Positions 24,041 to 35,300 of a stretch of DNA of 64,000 bases are shown piece after piece. Numbering within the stretch: position 1 is the first letter of the stretch; every line of letters begins with the position of its first letter. The DNA is taken from assembly GCA_023055355.1 (NCBI GenBank), contig JALJCS010000022.1:8603001-8667000 (forward strand). The letters are read 5' to 3'. A program made the position numbers and the translations under genes. This stretch comes from Agelaius tricolor. Taxonomy: Eukaryota; Chordata; Aves; Passeriformes; Icteridae. The notes beneath the pieces are model-generated. The model did no database searches and was not told the DNA's origin. It saw only the letters and a list, made by a program, of their open reading frames with translations.

Positions 24041-27000
24041 TTTTTCTTGGCCTGCTTTCCTAGGGAGAAGAAGACAACATCAATATTAGTCCAGACTTTG
24101 GTTTCTGAGACATTGCATCTCTTTGGCACAAGCTGATGTTCTCATATTGAGGGTGAGAAGATGATCTTCTCAAATACAAAGACCAAGCCCATGACACCTG
24201 GGGGCCAACCTGGGGCTTTGCTTTGAGCCTGGTTGCATTCCCCAGCTCAGCAAACAGCACATCTTGAATGCATTTTTGCAGTTGCTCAAGAGCTCACTGG
24301 AGCAGTGCAGACCTGGATGGGAGGGAGAGACAGATGCAGTCATTGCCCATTTGTTTTCCCCCTGCAGTTTACAGCAGATGCCTGGAAGGAAAGCACAAAT
24401 CAAACCTGATGTATTTCATTCCCCTGCACACCCAGAGTTCACTCTTCGCTCTTTGGTTGCTCTGCGTGTTTCCCCCTCTCTTGAGGAATCCTCCCTAAAA
24501 TGAAGGTGAATAAATCCACTCCTCCCAGCAGAGCCAGGGCAGGCAGTGGTCACAGGATTGCTGCTGGCATTGCCTCCTTCCCCTGCTGCACCCCCTGGAT
24601 CTGCACGAGCACCACCCTGGCCCCAGCATTCCCCAGATGCTGAGCACCCCACCAGGGCTGCCCCCAGGGAAGGGGCAGCAGCCCCAGGTCTCCAGCTCAG
24701 GAAAGCTGTGCAGACTTCACAGAGTGCAGAGGGCTTCCTACTGAAAGAAATGAACCATGGCAAATCTGTCTCCAAGTCCCACAGCCCAGAGAAACCCCTC
24801 GGGGCAGGAGACAGACCCTGCCCAGGCTCCAGGGCTCTTCACATCCCATTCCCAGCACAGGGACAGCTGAGCTGGCTCCTCTGCCTCACAGGGCTCATGC
24901 CATGACTGATTTCATTCCCCAAGATGTTTGTTTTGAAGGCAGTGGTACCAGAGCTTAACTTCCTCAGTGCCACCATGCTGGGTCTGTGCACATCCACTGG
25001 GCAGTGCCACGTTAAATATCAGAGCATCCATCCTCCTCCTCAGCACTGCATTCCCAGCCAGCTGCAACGGGCTGAGCTCATCTCCTGCCCCTCAGGGACA
25101 GAATTATCAGCACCAGCATCAGTAACAGGAAGTTCTCCATAAAGGATCAACATCTGATTCCACAGCAGCCTCAGAGGCCTCACCCTGTGACACAGCTCAT
25201 TAATTAGGGTTCACACGATGGCTGTGGGAGTGTCACTGCTCATGTGAACCTATGCAGAAACCTGCAGCTTGCCAGCTCTAAGGCTCACTGAAGGGCTCTC
25301 ACAAGCATTTTTAACTAAAGCATCTCTAGCTCCTCTTGCAAATGTTTTTCTTCATTAGGATCTGTGGGCAGGACCAAGCCCAGCTGTAGGTGATCCCTGC
25401 CTTGCCTGGCTCTGGCCCACTGGGCTGGGGGATGTGTTAAAGCCACAGCAAATCTGCTCCCCAGGCCAGCCCATAAAGCAGGGTTACACAGAACCCATGG
25501 TGGAGCAGGGGATGAGCACACAGAGGTTCCTGGAACATCCCCAAGTACAGCTCCAGCCTGCAAAGTCTGCAGCTGACTGAGGTACGACTTGGCAAAAGAT
25601 GGAATTCTTAACAATGAGCCAATCTAGACATGGAGACATCTGGCTATGTCACCTGTGACCCTCCCAGGAGCTTCTTCCTGCAGTTAATATTGTGAAAAGA
25701 AATTGTTCCTAATTTGTCCAGCTTCACTTCTAATCAGCTCCCCTCTCTCTCACTTCCGTTGCTGTATAAAAAAAAAACCCTTTTATCACCAGTAATCATC
25801 TCCAAGGGTTTAGCTTGCTCTAATGAAGTCAGTATTTCCATTAGATAAACAGGCATGTCTGCTTGACTCTTCCAGGCTGTTTCCTTGTGTTCTTTTCTGC
25901 CCACACTTGACATTTTCTCCTTCATTTTAAGCACCTGGAGGCTGACCCTGCCCAGGGGTGCTCCCAGCAGGATTCTGCACATCCCTCCCTGCTCCCACAC
26001 ACTGCTCCCTGCTCACTCACCCACCTCTGCCAGCCTGTTTTGCCATCTACTTTGCATCATGATTAGCAAGACAAAAAAAGAAAGACACCAGCAAAAAAAA
26101 ATAAGTGCTGAATGGTTCCCGTTCATCTCAGCACACTTCTCAGCTTTCTAGCAATTCATCTCAGTATTAAAAACAAAGTAATAATGACCATCATCCCACC
26201 AGTAATTGCCTTAATCTGATCAAAAATTCCTGCAGTTATCAATCACTACAAGTTCTCATTACCCTTTTCTCTTTCTGCTCTGTTATCCCAGAGGCATCTC
26301 CACCACCAACATGAAAAATTTTCTTTTATTCAGAGAGCCTGTTAAGGATCTGTAAATCAGAGCTACCAATTTCCTAAACACACAGGAAAATCACATTTTT
26401 TTTCCCGGTCCCAGAATCAATCACCTCAGAGCGACTCCAGTGATAAATTAAACTTCATATCTTACGTGCAAGCCAGTGAAAATTATTGTTTTCCACTTGA
26501 ATAGATGCACAAAGAGGTGTAAAAGCCATTCACATGCCATTCACACAGCAACAGGTATCTCCAAGGACTCCTGCTTTCAATTAATGGCTTGAACAGAATA
26601 CCTTGGCCAGGCAGAAACAGTGTTCCACAAATAACTGCTGCAGCCAAATTGCTGGAAAATTGGAGAAGTTCAGGAATATTTATTTTCGTGAATGTAATCC
26701 TGAACAAGCCAGTGTAAGGTGCCAAGCTGTAAATAGCCTTCCCTCAAGCAAAAAATGGAGTATTTTAAGAACTTTTAGGCAGGGTGAAGGTGAGGTCTGC
26801 AGCATCTGCTGTTCCCAGGGCAGGGATGCAGCACCCTCAGCAATCCATGCTCCAGGGCCTTTCTGGGATTCTGGAGTCTATCCTTGCAGAGAAACACTTG
26901 CCAACAGTAAAAAGCAAAGCCCACGGGTTTCTCTGAAGCCTGTCCTGAGCAGCAGGCACTTAGGCACGGCTTTAGATGGTTTTAGCTGGGCTGCAGCAAG

Positions 27001-27382
27001 AACCCCGAGGGCAGGGATGAAGGTGGGACAGTGCAGACCTGGGGGAAATGAGCACAAACAAGAGAGCTGGTGCAGCACAGCATCTAAATAGAGGAGAGAC
27101 AATGGAAATGAGCCATTCCCAGACAGCAAAAAAACGAATTCCTGCCATCAAAAGGCATCCCTAATCTCTTAATGCATTAAGGGATTCAGCAGCCCTTGCA
27201 ATTGCCTAAGCATTTAAAGGTTAATTGCAACCAGGATCTTTCAATGAAGTTATGTAGAGAATAAAGGTTTCAGGAAATTCAACCGCTGTAATTAAGAGAT
27301 TGATATCACAGACCCACATCTTCCTGAGCTTTGTGCAGGGCCTAACTCTGACTCCTCAGTTTTTCTCTGGGATTCACAGCAA
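24041..27382. other. Intergenic DNA, nothing recognised
   Basis: This includes a moderately GC-rich stretch (about 24540-25600) with several overlapping ORFs of about 100-120 codons on both strands. None has splice context or a recognisable family, so none is called. Confidence 0.5.
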
Positions 27383-27440
27383 CACAAATAAGTGCATGTC
27401 TCACAAATAAGTGCATGTCTCACAAATAAGTGCATGTCTC
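27383..27440 (+). repeat. 19-bp minisatellite, 3 copies
   Basis: The unit 'cacaaataagtgcatgtct' is repeated three times in tandem without change, so the array is probably young. End positions may be off by 1-2 bp. Confidence 0.93.
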
Positions 27441-27689
27441 CATGAGGCTGAAGGTTTCAAAATCCAGCTGATCATTTCTTCTGGGTCTAATCACTAAACC
27501 CAGGTACTGGAAGGCTCCAGCCATTTCTTTAAAACTCCTGGGTGAACAACAGCACCCCAGATACGAACATGATAATCTTCTTTCTTGTGGACTTTCTGTT
27601 TGGAGTTTTACTTTTGCTTCTCCTGCAGACATTCAAATTCCCTCCGTGACCCACAAAGAGATGCCATGAAAAGCTCTGGCATGGGGTGC

Positions 27690-28081
27690 TGTAGCCATGA
27701 TATTTTCTGAAAAATCCCTTTGCCAGGATTTTTCTCCTGAGAAGCTGAGAGGCCTCAGGAACAAAATGTAACAATGGTTATCTGCTGCTGTGGAATGCAA
27801 CAGGTGCATCTGTGATTGAGGTCATGTGGTTGTTTCAAATTAATGGCCAATCACAGTCAGCTGGCTCAGACTCTGGTCAGTCACGAGATTTTATTATCAT
27901 TCCATTCCTTTCCTTGCTTGCCTTCTGATGAAATCCTTTCTCTATTCTTTTAGTATAGTCTTAGTATAGCATTTTCCTTTAATATAATATATATAATAAA
28001 ATAATAAATCAGCCTTCTGAAACATGGAGTGAAGATTCTCATCTCTTCTCTTGTCCTGGGACCCCTGTGAACACCACCACA
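27690..28081 (+). mobile_element. Solo LTR, family B, copy 3
   Basis: A 392-bp element starting TGTAGCCATGATATTTTCTG and ending CACCACCACA. It is flanked by a perfect 6-bp target duplication GGGTGC (27684-27689 and 28082-28087). AATAAA lies at 28003-28008. It shares the block order of copies 1 and 2 but is more diverged in the middle and at the 3' end, which suggests a sister subfamily. No internal coding region is left. Confidence 0.9.
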
Positions 28082-28950
28082 GGGTGCTGCTTCTCTCTAC
28101 AGCAAAAAGGAACCTGTTTTGTTCACTTGTGGCAGCAAAAGACTTCATCACACCTATATCTTTGTGTTTCCTGGTGACTGCTACAAGGGCCTTGCCTGGG
28201 ATTAAGGAAAGTGGAGAAGGTGTAGAAAAGCTTCAGGATGTGACACCAGAAATGGCTGGAGGTGATAGATAGGATTGTGAGGAGCTGATGAGACAGACAG
28301 CAGGGAAAGGAAGGTCTGTGTTCAGGGGTAGTGGCAGAGGAGTTATGTAAGGTATGGACAAATTTGACATAATTGAGGGCCTGAGCTCCTGGTGGGGAGC
28401 AGAGGCAGCATTGCCCAGGTGATCAATCACATCTGTGCCTTCAGCTGCAGAGCTGGCCCTGTGACAGCCTCAAGCAGAGCTGGGTAACAATTTCATGGCC
28501 CAGCCCTGCCAGAATCAGCTCTTTCCTTTAGTGCTCAGCCCATTTCATACCCGGGGTGTTCTGAGAAGGGTGTTTAGGAGCAAAGCAGACAAAACCCACA
28601 GCATCTGCAGATCATCTTCCGGCTTGAAAAACCAGCAAATACTCTCTTAATCAACTGCTGTCTCATGGCTCTAAGGCTCCTTCCTTGGGACAGTGATTTT
28701 CCTCATGGAACGAGGTGAGAACAGGCTGACATGTGGGGCTGGCACCCCAGACTCAGAATTTATTCTTTCTGGATCAGTCTCTTTCACAAGCCCAAGTCCA
28801 TCTAAAGAGCAAAAAGAAGAGATGCCCCAGAAGAGAAGCAAGGCAAGCTCTAGGCCAAGCATACAGGATCTTTGGGACTAAGCTGGAGCACTTAAAGCCC
28901 AGTTTTTCCCCTGCTGCCTTTACACAAGTGCCCAGCAGGGAACCAGAGAG

Positions 28951-29004
28951 GTGCTAGATGCTCCATCCCTGAAACGTTCCAGGCCAGGCTGGATGAGGCA
29001 CAAC
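28951..29004 (+). repeat. Short CR1 relic
   Basis: About 54 bp resemble the CR1 3' region, including 'ctccatccctgaaacgttcc' followed by 'aggccaggctggatgaggc'. It is very short, so the call rests on these two phrases. Confidence 0.65.
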
Positions 29005-32000
29005 TTTTAGCAGTCCACATCATTACTGGGATTTCATTAGCAGGGCTGCTAATGAGAAATGGGATTGAGATAAACGGGAGCATTTTCCTCCCAGGGACAA
29101 CAGATTGACCAATACCCACTAAAAGAAGCAGTAAAAAGCAGGATGTGGGTTCTGTGCCATCTGGGCAGTTTCCACAGAGAGCATGCCTGGAGTCCTGGAG
29201 GGATCCACCTGGCTGCTAGTCAGAGAATGTGTTGCAAGATGCATTTGTTCCTTCATGTTTCAGTTTTAAGGTGCTCCCTAAGCTCAGAATTTGGGGCTGA
29301 TGGGTGAGAAGGGAGCACAGTCCAGGCTCTCCAAACCTGGCAGCAGCCACTGCTTTCAGACTGAGCTGGAAGGCTTCACATCCTGCACAGTCTCACCTGC
29401 CAGGAACAGCAGAACTCCACAGGCTGGCAAAGGTGAGCCTAAAACTTCATCCCCACGAGATGAAAAATTAACAGGAGCTCATACAATCTTGCCCTGGTAG
29501 AAACAGCAGCAAAACAAGCAGCCCTTGGCAGGCAGGAGAGAGGCTCTGTAATGCACTCCTGGAAAGTGCCCTGCAGTGGTACTGACACTACCTGCCCAGC
29601 TCAATAACTGCCTCAGAACACAGAGCAGGCAGGGGAAGGTCAGGTGGAAATTAGATTCCAAAAGAGACAGTGCACATTTAAAATTCTCCAGCCTCGGGAG
29701 GACAGAATTGAGTTGTTTATTCAGGAGGAAGCATGTCTGGCTAACATTGAGTTTGCATTTAATTGGCACTGATGAACAAAAAAGTTGCAAACTCCTTTCA
29801 CCAGTGCATGAATGTGCAGAAAACAACCTGCCACAGAACATTACAGAGGAAATGCTGTCCTTCAGCATCCTGCAGCCTTCTGCCATGTGAATCAGAGCCC
29901 ATTTAACAATGCCATGGATGCTGGGCTGCTCTGACCATTACACACCAGCCAACATCATTAGAGTCAATTACCCCATTAGCACCGAAACAGACCCGATACG
30001 TGCACGGGGAGCCTCAATGCTCTTCAAGTGCTGCTTTCAACTGGAGATCAAAAACGGGCACAGGAAAGCATCCAGCTGCCTACAGCCAGCACTCAGCACC
30101 CGGCAGCATTGGGCCCCTAATTAGGATTTAATAAGCTGGTAATTGTAATGGCAGTGGTCTCATTAGCCTGATACCTCATTACTGTGAGCACAGATCAAGT
30201 TGAGAAAGGCAGTCAACCTTGCAAGGCTTTCCAAACAAGCAGACAAGGGCTGATTAAAGCAAGCGCTGCTTTTGAGGCAGGTCCTGATGAAAAGTCCAAA
30301 TTCATGGCCAATGGGAAACCAACAGTAATTTGTGTCACTCTTTTAAAGAACACCTTTAGTGAGAGGCATGGGACCAGGAAGTTTGTTAATACTAAATAAA
30401 TGCCCAAAATAAAAAGGAAGAATTTGTAGTCAGCTCTACAAAACAAGGAGCACTGAACTGGAACAATGCTTGCCCCAAAGACAGTCCAGGGAAATTCCTA
30501 ATGAGTGCTCAGGGTAAAATCTCTAAAGCAGACCAACACATTTCTGAATCTCAAAGAACTTCATGGCCCTTGGTTACTCCCTGTGTTTATTGAAGGTGTC
30601 ACTTCAGGTGCACGCTTGGGCACTGCTCAACAGCAGGTGAAATCATCCAGTCCTCACTGCAGTGCCTTTGATCAAATGTCTGTCTGCGACTCTCCTCTGC
30701 CTCTGCTTGTGCAAGATCATAGCCAAGGGTCCAAAATAAAATCTTGCATTTATCAATAACAGAAATGCAATGTGGTTTATAAATATTTTCGATTCAGGAA
30801 TTTAGATAAAAAGTTAGACTATTTCATGAACAAAATTGGAGCACAGATGCCATCTCATGCTGGGTAATCCCCTAGAAATCAATCAATCAAGAACTTCTGA
30901 ATGCAAATCAAAAAGCCCTTAGGCTCTGTTGCTCACCTTTATTCCAATCAAAAACATTAAGTTTACTGAGGCCAGAATTTTGCAGCAAGTCACTTTACAC
31001 CACCTTTTCATCTCAAGAGAGCAACATGAGCAGAGAGTTGGTAAAAGGAACTCAAAATAATCAATTCATTAAAAATAAATATCAAAGTGGCTTCATGAAA
31101 ATCAAATCTTTAACAAAAAAAAGAGCATTTCTGAGCTTGATTTCTAATTATCCAACTAGACAGTTTTTAAGTTCCTGTGAATGGTTACCAAGGCAGAGAC
31201 ATGCAAAAAGTCTTATACAGGAGGGAATTGAAGGATTAACCTTTTTTCTTTATTTTTTGTGAAAAGATGCCTGCAGAACAAATCTTTATATAGTCTGCTT
31301 TTCAGTCATAAAATACCTTGACCTACCACAGAGAGAAAACTGTGCTCTTACTCTCGTGGGTAATTTTGGGGTGGCAGAGGATGGATTTGCACAGAGGCCT
31401 CGGAGCAGCAGCCACCCCATGGGCTGTTACCTCCCTGTTCACAAAAGCAACAGTGGCCATGGCCACCCAAAATGGAGGAACCCCTCAGGAGCCCAAAAAT
31501 GAAATTTTTGAAGCAGTTGAGGGGGTCTTCTTTACTATGCTGATATCAGCACTAATACTGCCAAGAGCCACGAGCTGGTGTCTGCCTGATCCTGCAGGAA
31601 GCTGGTGCAGGGAGGGCACACAGCAGGAATCCTCTCCCTTGCCTGGTTTTGTGTCTTTCAGCATCAGGAAATGTGTACCTTTGTGGGAACACCCCCAGTG
31701 AGTTTTGATAAGTGACTTTATGGCATTACCATAAGGGGACCTTTTGTTCCAGTCCCAAGGTCTCCTTGCCTTCCCTTAAAATGAGATTTCTCCTGGTGTA
31801 ACTCAATGACCTCTACTAAGCAGATCTATTCACTAACATCAAAATTAATCTCAATGCTAGAGTAATGCAATTTATGGACAATTCAAAAAAGCATTCAGCA
31901 CTTACAATTAGGACATAATTATGAGTTTGAAAAGAACCCAAGTAACTACTTGCTTTTCCTCACACAAGTTACTGGTCTGACAGGCCCTTGCAAAACAAAT

Positions 32001-32132
32001 CCTTCTGGAGTGATTGAGTAGGGAAGTCCTGGTCTTTCTAATGGCATTTTTGTGTAACATTAGTTGCTACTGGAACCCACAGGTTTCCCTATATTTACCA
32101 GAGGCCAGGCAGTTCTGTTAATTCATGGAGAA
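29005..32132. other. Intergenic DNA; one possible conserved element
   Basis: No gene recognised. The stretch 29900-30180 has several retained CpGs and homeodomain-like TAATTA/ATTAG motifs in an otherwise CpG-poor region, which could mark a conserved non-coding element. This is inference only. Confidence 0.45.
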
Positions 32133-32182
<50 letters not shown>

Positions 32183-32295
32183 ATCTCTATCTTTATCTCT
32201 ATTTATATATCTATCTAATCTATCTCTATATCTCTATATCTCTATCATCTCTCTATATCTATCTATCTAATCTATCTCTATCTATCATCTATCTA

Positions 32296-32327
<32 letters not shown>

Positions 32328-32365
32328 CATCCATCCATCCATCCATCCATCCATCCATCCATCCA
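32133..32365 (+). repeat. Compound (ATCT)n / (ATCC)n microsatellite
   Basis: It starts with about 12 pure ATCT units (32133-32180), continues as interrupted ATCT/CTCTAT sequence, returns to pure ATCT near 32300, and ends with about 10 ATCC units (about 32325-32364). The change of unit within one array is typical of an old, long microsatellite. Confidence 0.97.
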
Positions 32366-35065
32366 AGGAATGGCCCAAAGAGCACCAGGCAATCTGTGTT
32401 TGGCAGATATTTCAGGCTAAGCACTTGGATGGCCACTGATGTGTTTTCCTCAGCTCTTTTGGTACTGCCATCCCTCAGGAGCTGTGAGCAGAGCTATTTC
32501 CTCAGGGAGAGCCTTTCCAGCCCTCCACCACCAAGGCTCAGACAACACTGCAGGCAAACTGAGCCCACAGCATCTCCTCTACCATTCCTTGGTGAAGGAA
32601 ATGATCTGCAAGGAACTCTCTGAGGCCTCAGCAGACTCTAATAAATTGTGGAATTTATTGCCTAAGCAGACTCTGTATGGATCTTTCACATGTCCCAGTT
32701 TTACAGAACATCCCTGTTTGGTTTGTGCATAATTTAAAGAACAGCTGAGTGCTGTTTCCTTCCTTGTGCAAGACTGGATGCAGCCACATGTCTGAGCACT
32801 TCCCTGCACAAACATCTCAGCTCAAAACTGCAGCATTTGGTATTTTGCAGGGAAGTCCCTGCCAAGTTCAGCAGAGGCAGAGCTTCAGTCTGTATCTGCA
32901 CCCCTGGAATCCTTCACCACTGGTTTTTGTCATCTCGTTTCACTGTTTTCCTTACAACCACCACTTCATTTTGTGCTGCCAGGTTTGTTCTATGGTTTAG
33001 AGGAACTTAAAGTATATTTTCTTACTGAAATATGGACAAGAAACTAACCCCTGACATGCTGAAGCAATGGCCAGCACTGCTGCCTGGCCAGACACAACCA
33101 TCCTCAGCATAAATGTCCCCAAAGAGCCCCACTCAGTGTTTTACAGTAATCGGGCAGATTACTGAAAGTTGGGTGTTTTTATCTCTTCAACTTCCAGGAA
33201 TTCTCCACCAAGTGGGAACAAGCCTTTCTGACAGCTCTGAGTCAGAGTGAAAGGCAGAAAAAGTGACAGGTTTCTATGACTTGAGAATAAAACCAGAGAG
33301 AACACATCTGCAACTTCATACATATTGAAGTAGGCTACAAAAAAAAGTGACAGCAAAAGAAAATCATACCATGTTGGAACCTACAAATCAGGAGAACCTG
33401 ACTGACAGCACAGCAACAACTAGAGAATAACAGACTAGAATTGCTGGTAGAAAATTTAAATATATTTAAATTAATTCCCCCATTCCCGAGAAAGCAATTA
33501 TGTTGACGCTAGAAGTACCTAAGATTTCAATCTGTTTTGAAATATCAAGCTGTCAATATTTTCTTCCATTTTGCAAATAACCATTAAGGGGAATTAAAAT
33601 GCAACATTGCTCAAGGATTGACAGTACATCGTGCACACAGGAGAGAGATTAAAGCTGCCTTGACAGCTGCAGCCTCACCCCGCTGCAGCAGCAGCGCTGC
33701 CCACTCCAGAGCAGCACTCAGGGACAGGAGCGTGGAGAGAAAAGGATGCAGATACCTCTGACATGGGGTAAAGGCTCTCCAGAGCATGTCTGGACAGCCA
33801 GAAGTACAGATTAGGATTAGTAAACCCAGAGGATTTCAGGTCATGACGTTTCTCCTCAGAAAAAGGCAGAGATTGTCTAGGTGCACTGCTGTTCTCCTGA
33901 GCTAAGCAGTCCTGTCCTGTCCCTGCCTTTCTCCTTCAAGCATCTGTTTTTGGAGACACACAAAGTAGCCCAGACTGTGCCCTGGCTGGGGGGAAGATGG
34001 GGATTTGCAGGTGTCCAGCATGATGCAGCCAGAAGACACTGGACAGCTGAAATAGAGACAAGATGTGAAAACCACATGAAAAGTTACAAATCTCAGACAC
34101 AACAAAGGCAACACACTGCAAAGCTAAAAAATGCTGAAATTGTGCATATTGGGGCACACACAAGTTTTGCAGAGTCTCAGTTTTTGATCAGAGATAAGCT
34201 CTCCCAAGTGCTGAAGTGCTCCCTCCATTCTGCTCATGGGTTGACATATTCAACATGACCCAGGGCTTTTTTTATTAGCTCTTTACGACTCTGAACATTC
34301 TCAGAGATTAATATTAAGAGCCAAGGCTGTTGTTTGAAATTTATCCAGCCAAGAGAATAATTGTTTCTTCTGTATCAATATTCTTATTTTGCTTTAAATT
34401 CAGTTTATTAGCCTTAATTTGACTGATGAAAAATCAAATAAGTCACATGGTTCAATTAAAAGCAGCCAGACATGTTGGGCTTTTTCCTGTGCATATGTAG
34501 CCCACAAACAAAGAGAATAATATAATAATGGCCAAAGCATTTGTTTGTATTCAACAGAAGAAGAATTCATCCGACTAAAGCAATCTTGAGCTAAGTCACT
34601 CTGAGGATGCAAACCAGCAGAAAGTTAAATTAGCTCCCCTAGGAACTAACTTCAAATGTACTGTGATTTCAGGATGCTTTTAAAAATCAATAGAGCTCTT
34701 GAAATACTTTATATACAACCAACAACTTTATATCCAACCAACAACTGGCTTCAAAGCAGCTGAATCAGCTGCAGGGTGGTTTGTCCTGCCCTGGGAATGG
34801 CTGAAAGGAGCACAGGCACCATTTGGTGCTACAGTGACACCCTGCCCTCCCCAGCACACAGCTCCCAGCCAGGCTGGGCAATCCCTCTCTCCCCAGAGCA
34901 CTTCTATCAGCACACAGCTCTAAACTCTGCAACATGTGAAAAATGCCCTCAACCAGCCAGGGGCAGGCCCTGCTGCTCTGGCAGGACAATGCTTTGTAGT
35001 TTGCCCAGCTTGATTCAGCTTTCTGCTCCTTTCTTCCCCAAAGCCCACGGGAGAGTGGTGTTTTC
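32366..35065. other. Intergenic DNA, nothing firm
   Basis: No gene found. The AT-rich part 33440-33640 keeps several CpGs and may be a conserved non-coding element, but this cannot be tested here. Confidence 0.45.
34707..34744 (+). repeat. 19-bp tandem duplication
   Basis: Two adjacent 19-bp units, 'ctttatatacaaccaacaa' and 'ctttatatccaaccaacaa', differing at one base. Confidence 0.9.
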
Positions 35066-35300
35066 ATGGAATCACAGGCTGGTTTGGGTTGGAAGGGACC
35101 TGAAAGCCCACCCAGTGCCACCCCAGCCATGGCAGGGACACCTTCCACTGTCCCAGGCTGCTCCAAGCCCTGGCCTTGGGCACTGCCAGGGATCCAGGGG
35201 CAGCCACAGCTGCTCTGGGCACCTGTGCCAGGGCCTGCCCACCCTGAGTAAAGAATTTCTAATATCTAACCTGCTCTCTTACAGCTTAAAGCCAGTTTCT
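35066..35300 (-). repeat. CR1 LINE 3' end
   Basis: The plus strand begins with the reverse complement of the CR1 tail ('ggaatcacaggctggtttgg', then 'gttggaagggacc'). It continues through 'ccatggcagggacaccttcc' and 'ggctgctccaagccctgg' to 'aatttctaatatctaacctg', covering about 235 bp of the CR1 3' region. It is the best preserved CR1 copy in the window. Confidence 0.92.

Noticed and set aside
32064..32439. ORFs rich in Ser/Ile/Tyr/Leu repeats
   Set aside because: They are translations of the ATCT/ATCC microsatellite.
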